This document shows positions 25,302-33,905 of a DNA stretch of 64,000 nucleotides, piece after piece (position 1 is the stretch's first letter; each line of letters opens with the position of its first letter). The notes beneath the pieces are model-generated. The model saw only the letters and a program-made list of their open reading frames with translations. It had not been told where the DNA came from and did no database searches. The DNA is from JAWLAT01 sp041395325 (GTDB taxonomy: Bacteria; Pseudomonadota; Gammaproteobacteria; Xanthomonadales; SZUA-5). The stretch spans positions 1-64,000 of the forward strand of contig JAWLAT010000006.1 of assembly GCA_041395325.1 (NCBI GenBank), read 5' to 3'. The translations under genes were made by a program, and so were the position numbers.

Positions 25302-27023
25302 TCAGCTGCTGCCAGGCAAGCTGGGTAGCAGCGCGCGCAGACTGGCGCGATCCGGACATTGCAGGATGGCGTCGCGCAGCGGCGCGAGAGCGCCAATGTC
25401 GGCCGTGCGCAGCACGTCCTTGACCTCCAGCAGCACGCGCGGATGCATCGAGAACTCGCGCAGGCCCAGTGCCAGCAGCAAGGCGGTGTGCCGGGCTTCG
25501 CCAGCCATTTCACCGCACAGGCTGACGGCTTTGCCGTGACGCTCTCCAGCCACGATGACGCGGGCAATGAGTTCGATCACGGCAGGGTGCAGCGGATCGT
25601 GCCAACGGCCCAGCGCCTGATTGCCACGATCGACGGCCAGTGTGTACTGGACCAGGTCGTTGGTGCCGATCGAGACGAAATCCAGCTGGTCGAGAAAGGC
25701 GTCGATCGACAGCGCTGCCGCCGGCACCTCGATCATGCCGCCCAGCTGCAATGGCACGCTGTCACCCAAGGCCTGACGGCATTCATCGAGCATCCGGCGC
25801 GTCTCCGCCACCTCCGACACGTGCGTCAGCATCGGTAGCAGCAGCCGGACCGGCCCATGCCGGGCCGCCCGCAAGGCCGCGCTGAGCTGGGTGCGCAGCA
25901 GCTCCGGGAAACGCAGTGACAGGCGGATACCGCGCAGCCCCAACGCCGGGTTGGGCTCGTGTGGATCCTGTCCCAGCGGCACCTGCTTGTCAGCGCCCAC
26001 ATCCAGTGTGCGGATCGTCAGCGGGCGGCCTTCGAGTTGATCCAATGCGCGGACGAACTGCTCGTATTGTTCGTCCTCGCCCGGCGGCTCGGCGCGGCCC
26101 AGGAACAGGTATTCGGTGCGATACAGGCCGATGCCGTCAGCGCCCTGCTCCACCGCCAGCGACAGATCCTGGGTGGTTTCGCCGTTGGCCCACAGGCCGA
26201 TGTCGACGCCATCGCTGGTGCGGGCCGGTTCGCCGCGCAAGCGCCGCAGCTGCTGCCGACGGCGGGCCTGTTCGTGCTGCCGTTCGCGATAGCGTGACAA
26301 GCGCTCGGCGTCGGGCTGGATCAGCGTGATGCCGCGCTCGGCATCGACGATCAGCGTCATGCCTTCGTTGATCATCTGGCTGGCCTGGCGAATGCCAGCG
26401 ATGTACGGCAGGCCCAGGGCCCGAGCCAGAATCGAGCAGTGCGACAGCTCACCGCCACTTTCGGTAATCAGGCCGATCATGCCGCGCTCGGCCAGTTCGG
26501 CCAGATCCGAGGGCGACAGATCGTCGGCGACGATGACCGTGTCCTCCAGGCCACCCTCGCCCAGGTGTTCGCGACTCTGTCGCGCCGCCAGCGCACCCTG
26601 GATGCGCGAGACCACCTGATCGATGTCGTCCAGGCGCGAGCGCAGGTAGTCGTCGTCCATCGCCTCGAAGGCGGCCACCAGACTGTCGCGGGTCTGCTTC
26701 AGCGCCCATTCGGCGTTGACCGAGCGGGAGCGGATGTACTCCAGCGGCCCTTCCGCCAGCATGTCGTCTTCGAGCATCAACAGATGCGCGTCGATGAACT
26801 CGCGCAACTCGGTCGCGAGTTGCCCGCGCACCTTCTGCGCCAGATCGGCCAGTTCGGTACGGGCAAAGGCCACCGCCTGCCGGTAACGCTCGATCTCCGC
26901 TGGCACCTGCTCACTGCTGAGCACGTACTCGGGCACTTCCGGACTGCCGGCGACGATGACCCGAGCCCGGCCGATGGCGATGCCCTTGGAGGCAGCGATA
27001 CCGGACAGGACCAGGGCAGCCAT
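25302..27023 (-). CDS. ptsI: PTS enzyme I
   Basis: 573 residues, the size of classical EI, with no GAF domain, so not PtsP. Active-site His195 is in GELSHCSILAR. The PEP-binding C-domain has GLYRTEYLFL, LRGIRLSL, MIEVPAAAL, GTNDLVQYTLAVDRGN and the cysteine in SLCGEMAG. It moves phosphate from PEP to HPr, encoded three bases upstream. No sugar permease is present here, so the flow is probably to the regulatory EIIA proteins in the same block. Confidence 0.96.
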   Translation of the reverse strand: MAALVLSGIAASKGIAIGRARVIVAGSPEVPEYVLSSEQVPAEIERYRQAVAFARTELADLAQKVRGQLATELREFIDAHLLMLEDDMLAEGPLEYIRSRSVNAEWALKQTRDSLVAAFEAMDDDYLRSRLDDIDQVVSRIQGALAARQSREHLGEGGLEDTVIVADDLSPSDLAELAERGMIGLITESGGELSHCSILARALGLPYIAGIRQASQMINEGMTLIVDAERGITLIQPDAERLSRYRERQHEQARRRQQLRRLRGEPARTSDGVDIGLWANGETTQDLSLAVEQGADGIGLYRTEYLFLGRAEPPGEDEQYEQFVRALDQLEGRPLTIRTLDVGADKQVPLGQDPHEPNPALGLRGIRLSLRFPELLRTQLSAALRAARHGPVRLLLPMLTHVSEVAETRRMLDECRQALGDSVPLQLGGMIEVPAAALSIDAFLDQLDFVSIGTNDLVQYTLAVDRGNQALGRWHDPLHPAVIELIARVIVAGERHGKAVSLCGEMAGEARHTALLLALGLREFSMHPRVLLEVKDVLRTADIGALAPLRDAILQCPDRASLRALLPSLPGSS

Positions 27024-27026
27024 GGA

Positions 27027-27293
27027 CTATTCCTCGTCGAAGCGCCGCACGAACAGCGCCACCAGGCCGGCTACCGCGTCGTCGGCGTCTTCACCGCTGG
27101 CACGTATCTTCAGCACCGACCCCTTGGCCGCCGCCAGCATCATCACCCCGAGGATGCTCTTGGCATTGACCTGCCGCTCGCCGTGGACGATCTCCACGGT
27201 GGCACGATAGCGGCCAGCCATGTGCACGACCTTGGCCGCGGCACGGGCATGCAGGCCCAGCTTGTTGCTGACCGTGACGGTTTCCTCAGCCAT
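27027..27293 (-). CDS. ptsH: phosphocarrier protein HPr
   Basis: 88 residues. His15 in NKLGLHARAAAK accepts phosphate from EI. Ser46 in NAKSILGVMMLAA is the target of HPr kinase, and hprK is three genes upstream. Start at 27293 (MAEETVTV), overlapping the EIIA gene by eight bases. The dual His15/Ser46 equipment matches an HprK-containing proteobacterium. Confidence 0.96.
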   Translation of the reverse strand: MAEETVTVSNKLGLHARAAAKVVHMAGRYRATVEIVHGERQVNAKSILGVMMLAAAKGSVLKIRASGEDADDAVAGLVALFVRRFDEE

Positions 27294-27678
27294 CGTCACC
27301 CAACACCCCCGAACGCCCGCCATCGCGAGCAATCTGCGCCAGTGAATCCAGGTTCTGCTCCGGATAATTGAGCACCCGTAGCAGCATCGGCAAGTTCAGA
27401 CCGTAGACGCGGCGGATCTGCCGCCCCGGCTCCAGCGCTCGAGCGATGTTCGCTGGCGTGGAGCCATACAGATCCACCAGCAGCAGCACGCCGTCGCCAT
27501 CATCCAGGCTGCGCAAGAGGTTGCGTGCCGTCGTCTTCAGTGCGGCAGGATCGGGTTGATCCCAGGGCACTTCCAGCGCATCGACCTTCAGGGCCAGCAC
27601 CGGCAACACCCGTCTGGCAGCGCGCAACAAATCCGGTCCCAGCCCGAGGTGGGTGATCAGCAACAGCCCAACGCTCAT
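27286..27678 (-). CDS. PTS EIIA of the mannose family
   Basis: 130 residues. His10 in LLITHLGLG is the phosphorylation site of the mannose-family EIIA (PF03610). No EIIB, EIIC or EIID gene is nearby. The gene overlaps rapZ by four bases (ATGA, 27675-27678) and ptsH by eight, so it is coupled to both. In the related block of betaproteobacteria this stand-alone EIIA is thought to be regulatory. Confidence 0.9.
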   Translation of the reverse strand: MSVGLLLITHLGLGPDLLRAARRVLPVLALKVDALEVPWDQPDPAALKTTARNLLRSLDDGDGVLLLVDLYGSTPANIARALEPGRQIRRVYGLNLPMLLRVLNYPEQNLDSLAQIARDGGRSGVLGDDG

Positions 27679-28559
27679 CGCATTTCCCGGTGATAAACCA
27701 GCACCTCGCCATGCGAGGCGCGGAAGCGTTCGGCCAGCGCCTCGATCAGGTAGACCGAGCGGTGCCGCCCACCGGTACAACCGATGGCCACGGTCAGATA
27801 ACTGCGTTCTCCGACATCGAAGGACGGCAGCCAGCGGTCCAGAAAGCGGGCAATGTCGGCCAGGAAATCCAGCACCATGCCGTGTTCGGAGAAGTACTGT
27901 CGCACCGCCGTGTCACGACCGGACAGCGGCCGCAGGCGGGGTTCCCAGTGCGGGTTGGGCAGGAAGCGGGCATCGAAGACAAAATCCGCATCGCTGGGCA
28001 CGCCATGCTTGAAGGCGAAGGATTCCAGCAACAGCAACAACTTGCCCGGCACCACGCCGACCGTCAGTGCCACCTGCCGGCGCAGCTCGTGCACGTTGAG
28101 GCTGGATGTGTCGATGGTCAGGTCGGCAATCTGCCGCAGCGGCTTCAGCACCTGGCGCTCGCGCGCAATGGCTTCCTGCAGTGAAATGCCGCTGCAACTC
28201 AACGGATGGCGCCGACGCGTTTCGGAGAAGCGCTTGACCAGGACTTCGTCACTGGCTTCCAGATACAGCATGGCGCCAGGGAAGCCCCGATCGGCCAACT
28301 CGGCCAAGCGCTTGGGCAGCGCGTCCAACTCCTTCAGCGGGCTGCGTGCATCCACCCCGACGGCCACCTTGCCATAGCCGCTGTCCGGCCCAAGCGTCTG
28401 CTGCACGAAGTCCGTCAGCAGCGCTGCAGGCAGGTTGTCGATGCAGAAATAGCCCAGATCCTCCAGGCTCCGCAGCGCCACCGTCTTGCCGGAGCCGGAC
28501 AGGCCCGACACCACCAGCAGCGGCTGCATTCCCAGGGATTGGCTGGCTTGTTCGCTCAT
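27675..28559 (-). CDS. rapZ: RNase adapter protein RapZ
   Basis: 294 residues with Walker A VSGLSGSGKT, the FCIDNLPAAL stretch, ETRRRHPLS and the C-terminal GCTGGRHRSVYLIEAL. RapZ in E. coli controls GlmS by presenting the small RNA GlmZ to RNase E; the protein also binds nucleotides. The ATG overlaps the hprK stop by one base (TGATG). It sits between hprK and the EIIA gene. Confidence 0.95.
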   Translation of the reverse strand: MSEQASQSLGMQPLLVVSGLSGSGKTVALRSLEDLGYFCIDNLPAALLTDFVQQTLGPDSGYGKVAVGVDARSPLKELDALPKRLAELADRGFPGAMLYLEASDEVLVKRFSETRRRHPLSCSGISLQEAIARERQVLKPLRQIADLTIDTSSLNVHELRRQVALTVGVVPGKLLLLLESFAFKHGVPSDADFVFDARFLPNPHWEPRLRPLSGRDTAVRQYFSEHGMVLDFLADIARFLDRWLPSFDVGERSYLTVAIGCTGGRHRSVYLIEALAERFRASHGEVLVYHREMR

Positions 28560-29506
28560 CAACGCATCCGTCGCATCTGGTGGGCCTGGCGATCCACAAA
28601 AATCTGCGCGGCATCGATGCCGCCGGACTTCAGAACGTGATTGCGCACCGCGGCCTCCACCAGCACCGCCAGATTGCGCCCGGCGGCCACGGGAATGGCC
28701 AGCTGGGTCACGTCCACGCCCAGCACGGTACGGCTGCTGATGCTGCCAAACAAGCGGGCCTCGGGATCGGCCTGGGCCAGATCCTGCTCAGGTGCAAGGT
28801 GAAGAATAAGCCGCAGGTATTTGTTTTTCTTGACAGCTGTGTCGCCGAACATGTTGCGCACGTTGAGTACGCCCAGGCCACGCACTTCCAGGCAATCGCG
28901 CAACAGTTCCGGGCAGGTGCCGTCAATCACATCGGGCGCGATCAGCGTGAACTCGGTGGCGTCGTCGGCGATCAGGCGATGGCCGCGCGTAATCAATTCC
29001 AGCGCCAGTTCGCTCTTGCCCGAACCACTCTCGCCGGTCAGCAGCACCCCGATCGAATAGACCTCCAGGAACACCCCATGCAGGGTGACCCGTTCGGCCA
29101 GCGCGCGCGCCAGGTGGTACTGCAGATAGGTCAGCAGCTCGTGACCGCGCATTGGCGAGGTCCACAGCGCCACATCCGAGTCGGCCGCCAACTTGGCCAG
29201 GTCCTCCGGCACCGACAACCCGCGAGCAACCAGAATCACGGCTGGCTTGAGCGCAATCATCGTCCGCAGCGTCGCTCGCCGGGTACGAACGGAGAGCGCA
29301 TCGAGATAGGCAATCTCCTCGCGACCCAGGATCTGCACCTTGTTCGCATGAATGAGGTTCAGATAGCCAACCAGGGTGGGCCGCCGGGCGCGGTTCTCGC
29401 TCGCGTCGATGTGCGATCGACCACCCTTCTGCGGCTCGCTCCAGCTCAGCCGCAGGCGCGCGGAGACTTCTTCGAACAGTGCCGCAACGGACAGTCGCCG
29501 GCTCAC
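28559..29506 (-). CDS. hprK: HPr kinase/phosphorylase
   Basis: About 315 residues. P-loop GESGSGKSELALELI, the HprK signature LEVRGLGVLNVRNMFG, and the catalytic histidine in ITRGHRLIADD. It phosphorylates and dephosphorylates HPr on Ser46. I place the start at the GTG 29506, which overlaps the ptsN stop by four bases (GTGA); the longer frame to 29530 lies in ptsN. Its presence in a gammaproteobacterium is characteristic of Lysobacterales. Confidence 0.94.
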   Translation of the reverse strand: MSRRLSVAALFEEVSARLRLSWSEPQKGGRSHIDASENRARRPTLVGYLNLIHANKVQILGREEIAYLDALSVRTRRATLRTMIALKPAVILVARGLSVPEDLAKLAADSDVALWTSPMRGHELLTYLQYHLARALAERVTLHGVFLEVYSIGVLLTGESGSGKSELALELITRGHRLIADDATEFTLIAPDVIDGTCPELLRDCLEVRGLGVLNVRNMFGDTAVKKNKYLRLILHLAPEQDLAQADPEARLFGSISSRTVLGVDVTQLAIPVAAGRNLAVLVEAAVRNHVLKSGGIDAAQIFVDRQAHQMRRMR

Positions 29507-29973
29507 GCCCGCGCCTTGGCCGGCCGCCACTCTGCCAGCAGGCGATACAAGGCTTCGTCATCTGGTGCCGCCCGCAATTGCGCCAACAACGGGGCCTGAT
29601 CGAACATCTCGGCCACCTGGGCCAGCAACTGCAGATGCTGGTCGGTGAAGTGCTCGGGGACGATCAACGCCAGCACCAGATCGACCGGCTCGCCATCGGC
29701 GGCATCGTAGGCCAACGCATCGCGCAACCGCACAAAGGCTGCCACCGGCTGAATGTCGGCGGCGATGCGCCCATGCGGAATGGCAATGCCCATACCCAGT
29801 CCGGTAGAGCCCATTTTCTCGCGGGACACCAACCCTTCGAAGATCAGGCGCACCAGCTCGGCATCCTCATCCTCGGCCAGCAATCGGGCCAGGTGCTCAA
29901 GCAGACGTTTCTTGCTGGGCAGGGCGAGGCCGCCCTGCACCCGGCTGCGACTCAACAAATCAACCAGTTGCAC
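29503..29973 (-). CDS. ptsN: PTS EIIA-Ntr (PtsN)
   Basis: 156 residues with the fructose-type EIIA fold; the phosphorylated histidine is His67 in GMGIAIPHGRI. PtsN is the output of the nitrogen PTS and controls potassium transport, sigma-E or other targets depending on species. It lies between hpf and hprK, 48 bases after hpf, as in many proteobacterial rpoN clusters. Confidence 0.95.
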   Translation of the reverse strand: MQLVDLLSRSRVQGGLALPSKKRLLEHLARLLAEDEDAELVRLIFEGLVSREKMGSTGLGMGIAIPHGRIAADIQPVAAFVRLRDALAYDAADGEPVDLVLALIVPEHFTDQHLQLLAQVAEMFDQAPLLAQLRAAPDDEALYRLLAEWRPAKARA

Positions 29974-30021
29974 GACGATCCTCGCCCCTGCTTCAAGGTC
30001 GTAGCGAAAAGACGCGCTCGC

Positions 30022-30342
30022 TCAGAAATTGGCCGCCTTGGGGCTTTGCGCGCGGTGATGGTCGTGGCGCTGCTCCTTGTGCTTGAGCAACTGCCGGTCC
30101 AGCTTGTCCGCCAGCAGATCGATGGCGGCATACATGTCCACGCCCTCGGCATGGGCGTGCAGGTGACGACCGCGCACATGCAGATTGGCATCGGCGCGAT
30201 GTTCGAGCTTGTCGACTTCCAGGGTCACCTGCGTATCGATCACTTCGTCGAAGTGACGTGCCAGCCGTTCGAACTTGCTGTGCACATACGCCTTGAGCGG
30301 CTCGGTGACGTCAATCTGGCGGCCGGTCAGCACGATGTTCAT
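30022..30342 (-). CDS. hpf: ribosome hibernation-promoting factor HPF/RaiA-type
   Basis: 106 residues: MNIVLTGRQIDVTEPLKAYV at the start, KFERLARHFD and GVDMYAAIDLLADKLDRQLLKHKEQ. It binds the 30S subunit and promotes inactive 100S ribosomes in stationary phase. A strong AGGAGG site precedes the ATG. The short, basic C-terminus marks the short HPF type. The gene follows rpoN after 169 bases that include GC-rich hairpins. Confidence 0.94.
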   Translation of the reverse strand: MNIVLTGRQIDVTEPLKAYVHSKFERLARHFDEVIDTQVTLEVDKLEHRADANLHVRGRHLHAHAEGVDMYAAIDLLADKLDRQLLKHKEQRHDHHRAQSPKAANF

Positions 30343-30511
30343 GTAGTCCTCCTGCGATGGGATGACAGGCCCGCTGCCTGCCACCTGCAAAGCCCGACCC
30401 GGTCGGGGCCGGGCGTGACGCCCCGGTGGGTTCCGGGGTCCTTCAGCGTCGGGTACCAGTCTGGCACCGTCGGCGCTGCTAATCCATGTCCTGTGGCGTC
30501 GTTCCCAGAAC

Positions 30512-31972
30512 TCAACCCCGCCGCACACGTTCGTGTGACGGTGGGATGCGCAGCAATTCACGATATTTGGCCACCGTACGCCGCGCCACCAGAATGCCCT
30601 GCGCCTTCAGCAAGGTGGCCAGCTTACTGTCCGACAGCGGCTTGGCCGGCTGCTCTTCGTCAATCAGTCGCTTGATCTTGGCCTGAATCGCCGTGCTGGA
30701 GGCCTCTCCACCATCGCGAGTGGCCACATGACTGGAGAAGAAATGCTTGAACTCGAAGGTGCCACGAGGGGTGTGCAGATACTTGCGGGTGGTCACCCGC
30801 GAGACCGTGGATTCGTGCACGCCGACGTCTTCGGCGATCTCGCGCATCACCATCGGGCGCATGCCTTCCGGGCCGCGTTCGAGGAAATCCAGCTGCCGCA
30901 CGACGATGGCCTGGGCCACCTTCAGCACGGTGTCATCGCGCTGCTCCAGGCTACGGATCAGCCAGCGCGCCTCCTGCAGGCGACCACGCAGATAGCTGGC
31001 GTCCTCACGAGAACACTGCCGCACCAGATCGGCGTAGGCGCGATTGATCTTCAGCCGTGGCATCACATCGTTGTTCAGCCGCACCTCCCACTGGCCGTTG
31101 CGCCGCGCCACATAGGCGTCCGGCACCACATACTCGGCCGTTTCCCGGGCAAAGGCCGAGCCCGGCTTGGGATCGAGACTGCGCACCAGTGCCAACGCCT
31201 CGCTGATGGCCTCCTCGGTGGCGTCCAGCGCCCGCGCCAGGCGCTCGATATCCGCTCGCGCCAGCGCCTCCAGTTGTTCACGCACCAGTCGCCGCGCCAA
31301 CCTGACCGCGTCCGAGTCCGGTGCATCGGCCAGTTGCACGTCCAGACAGTCGGCCAGGTCGCGGCTGGCAACGCCGACCGGGTCAAAACGCTGCAGGCGA
31401 TGCCGGACTGCCTCGATTTCGTCTTCGTCGACGGTGTGGACATCGGCGACCGCATCCATGATCGCGGTCAAGTCCGCCCGCAGATAGCCATCCGCGTCCA
31501 GCGCTTCGATCAGCGCCACGGCAATGGCGCGATCTCGTGGACTCATCGGCGTCAGATTGAGCTGCCAGAGCAGATGATCGGCCAGATCTTCCTCGGCCGG
31601 CATTCGCGCCTCGGCCGAGTCGCCGTCTTCCGGCGCCGAGCCACTGCCGCGCCCCTCGGCCCAGGCGTCGTCCATGTTCCAGCTGTCCTCGACCGGCTCC
31701 AGTCGCTCTTCTGGTGCCTCACTGCTGGCGGACTCAGCGTTGTCAGCTCGCTCATCCCGATCGGGCGTCTCGCGCTCGGCGGCGGCCCGCTCCTCGGCAG
31801 AAGGCGCTTCACCGAAACCTTCGTCCAGCTCCAGCAGCGGATTGGTCTCCACCGCCTCGGTCAGTTCGCCTTTCAATTCCAGGGTCGACAGCGCCAGCAG
31901 ACGGATCGCCTGCCGCAGCTGCGGTGTAAGGGCCAGATGCTGGCCGAGCTGGAGAGACAAGGCGGGTCGCAT
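30512..31972 (-). CDS. rpoN: RNA polymerase sigma-54 factor RpoN
   Basis: 486 residues. The N-terminal glutamine-rich activator-binding region (LSLQLGQHLALTPQLRQAIRLL), an acidic linker, the core-binding domain and the C-terminal DNA-binding part with helix-turn-helix (ADVGVHESTVSRVTTRKYLH) and the RpoN box ARRTVAKYRE are all present. The start at 31972 removes a non-conserved extension. In most relatives lptB lies just upstream; here it does not, and the next 371 bases hold no recognisable gene. Confidence 0.97.
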   Translation of the reverse strand: MRPALSLQLGQHLALTPQLRQAIRLLALSTLELKGELTEAVETNPLLELDEGFGEAPSAEERAAAERETPDRDERADNAESASSEAPEERLEPVEDSWNMDDAWAEGRGSGSAPEDGDSAEARMPAEEDLADHLLWQLNLTPMSPRDRAIAVALIEALDADGYLRADLTAIMDAVADVHTVDEDEIEAVRHRLQRFDPVGVASRDLADCLDVQLADAPDSDAVRLARRLVREQLEALARADIERLARALDATEEAISEALALVRSLDPKPGSAFARETAEYVVPDAYVARRNGQWEVRLNNDVMPRLKINRAYADLVRQCSREDASYLRGRLQEARWLIRSLEQRDDTVLKVAQAIVVRQLDFLERGPEGMRPMVMREIAEDVGVHESTVSRVTTRKYLHTPRGTFEFKHFFSSHVATRDGGEASSTAIQAKIKRLIDEEQPAKPLSDSKLATLLKAQGILVARRTVAKYRELLRIPPSHERVRRG

Positions 31973-32343
31973 GGCATGATTCTGGCTTGACTGGGCGCCG
32001 GATACCAGCCTTGACAGCGCGAAGATCGCTCCTGCCACTTCGCTGTCTTGCCCGACGCGCGCCCTGAATCGTCAACCGAGTCTGCGCCGGGCCCTTGAGC
32101 GGCGCCAATCGAGTCCGGGCGCGCAAGGATCCCTGCGAGCCGCGGGCAGCCGATCAGCCGCAAGCGCAGCGTTGGCCTCGGCCGTCGATGCTGTCGGGCT
32201 CAGCTTGTCGCCACATTTCGGATGTGAAGCACCGCGCTCCGGCTACATGGTCTCAGGCGGCCAGCCTGGCCAACGGCCGGCCGCACTTCGAAACTGCAAA
32301 GGAGACGCGGCAGCAAGCCAACTGAGCCGTCGTCTCAATGACC
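31973..32343. other. gene-free region upstream of rpoN
   Basis: 371 bases between the rpoN start and the end of the next minus-strand gene. I see no coding frame with a plausible product. A TTGACA-like hexamer near 32014 points the wrong way for rpoN. A GC-rich stem-like stretch near 32257-32285 could end the upstream transcript, but it lacks a clear T-run. Confidence 0.4.
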
Positions 32344-33216
32344 TCACTTGATCACCTGCGCGGCCAGCACCGCCAACAACGCCGTCAGCACGTCAACAAT
32401 GAGCTGGAGGACCGTTCTGATCAATTGCATGGTCAGGAACACGGGATTCGTTCCGACCGTTGTTGAGAAGCCCTCACCGACGATGTCGACCCCTACCGTC
32501 GTGTCGCGTGAAGTGAACGCCTGTACGCCCTCGAGCAGATGATTGATGACATTGCAGAGCCCGATCGCGCTCGCGACAACAACGATCTTGAGTTCATTGG
32601 ACGGCAGGCTTGCTTCACCGTCAGCCGCCGAATCGGACATCTCCGCCAGCGTCTGCAGCTGCGCGTTCAGCCGCCCAGGTAGTTCGTACCAGTCCCCTGC
32701 ATGTTCCAGTCCGAGGTGGATGGGATACAAGAGTTCAGCCGGGAGGTTCTGAATGATCGCGTTCAGGATGTCCTGCTCAAACGGAATGGCAAGCCTGTCG
32801 ATGGCCAACGGCAAGGCGACCAGATCCCCGACAAGTCCCGGCAACTTGACCTTGCCGGCGCTGGCCGGGATCTCGAAAGACTGGTCGAAGAAGGTCTGCA
32901 GATTGTTCCTGAACATGGCGACGGCGGCGTTGTTGTCCACCCAGCTCAACAGGTCCTCACCCGCTTTCTCGACGGCGTCCAGCACGCCCCCGACGATGCG
33001 CTCGGCGTCCTCCAGGGCCTGAAGCAGGCGATTGCGAATGACGTGCGCCTTGTCAAACTCGTCGCGCAGCTGGGTGAACAGCGCGAAGGATTCGGCTGGG
33101 ATCTTGGCGATGTCACCGGGCAGGCAGGCCACGCCTTCGGACAGCCGCTTGACCTCGTCGGCGACCTTGCGGATATCGCCGATGAAACTCTCGGGAATGA
33201 CTGGGTTGGTTTCCAT
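32344..33216 (-). CDS. hypothetical protein with C-terminal hydrophobic segment
   Basis: 290 residues from the ATG at 33216, which has AGGAG nine bases upstream (the ATG at 33243 has none). Mostly helical: amphipathic N-half (IGDIRKVADEVKRLSEGVA; FALFTQLRDEFDKAHVIRNR) and a hydrophobic C-terminus (LIRTVLQLIVDVLTALLAVL). The first half could be a coiled coil and the end a membrane anchor; no signal peptide. No family recognised. It stands alone between rpoN and the lipoprotein operon. Confidence 0.7.
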   Translation of the reverse strand: METNPVIPESFIGDIRKVADEVKRLSEGVACLPGDIAKIPAESFALFTQLRDEFDKAHVIRNRLLQALEDAERIVGGVLDAVEKAGEDLLSWVDNNAAVAMFRNNLQTFFDQSFEIPASAGKVKLPGLVGDLVALPLAIDRLAIPFEQDILNAIIQNLPAELLYPIHLGLEHAGDWYELPGRLNAQLQTLAEMSDSAADGEASLPSNELKIVVVASAIGLCNVINHLLEGVQAFTSRDTTVGVDIVGEGFSTTVGTNPVFLTMQLIRTVLQLIVDVLTALLAVLAAQVIK

Positions 33217-33338
33217 CGCGGTGTGCTCCTGATCATCTGCCAACAGGGCAGTTCGACCAGTGATTGCGACAGATTGTGATGAGTACCCTCAGGCTGCGTG
33301 ATCCTGGCGAGTCGAGATGTCCCTTGAGACCGAGCAGC

Positions 33339-33905
33339 TCAGTTCGGCGCCTGCCGAGCACTGCGCAATATCGACGTCACTGTCGAGCGATCACGCTCGT
33401 AGTAGTACTCCGCCGGGGCGTAGTACAGCAGCAGAGTCAGCTCATCGTTGGCCTGACTGGCCAGTGCCAGGGCCTGGTAGCGCAGGCCAGCGGCATTGGC
33501 AAAAGTCAGTTCAAACTCCACGGCGGCTGCTTCGCCCAGTCTGGCCGGACGCAGGCCCAGCAATTTGATATCGACCACACCGGCCGCCAGCAAACCGTCG
33601 GCGACCAGTTCCTGCAGTTCCAGCTCGCTCATGCCCTCGCGATAGCGAATCCCTTCGCGCTGCTTGGCCGAGGGCAAGTCAAACAGCAGTTCGCCCGGTT
33701 TGACCCGCGTATAGATTTCCAGGGCGTTGAGCAGCGGCCCGTCCACGGTCCATTGCCGCTCCCCAGCCCGTCCCCGCTGTGACCAGGCGATCGGTGTCTG
33801 CAATTGCAGCCCATCGACTCGCACCACGCCGGGACCGACCAGCGTCGGGGCCGCGCAACCGGTCAACCCGACCAGAATCAGTGCAAGCAGCAACCTCAAG
33901 CTCAT
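33339..33905 (-). CDS. lipoprotein of the M48 peptidase operon
   Basis: 188 residues with a lipoprotein signal peptide (LLLALILVGLTGC, Cys17). The mature part is beta-rich (VRVDGLQLQTPIAWS, AAAVEFELTFANAAG, LTLLLYYAPAEYYYERD). No family name recalled. Its ATG overlaps the stop of the M48 peptidase gene by four bases (ATGA, 33902-33905), so the two are translated together. Likely membrane-bound in the periplasm. Confidence 0.75.
   Translation of the reverse strand: MSLRLLLALILVGLTGCAAPTLVGPGVVRVDGLQLQTPIAWSQRGRAGERQWTVDGPLLNALEIYTRVKPGELLFDLPSAKQREGIRYREGMSELELQELVADGLLAAGVVDIKLLGLRPARLGEAAAVEFELTFANAAGLRYQALALASQANDELTLLLYYAPAEYYYERDRSTVTSILRSARQAPN

Noticed and set aside
30462..30476. Sigma-54-like TGGCACC-N4-GCGC on the plus strand near rpoN
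   Set aside because: It points into the 3' end of rpoN with no plus-strand gene behind it, and the -12 element is poor.
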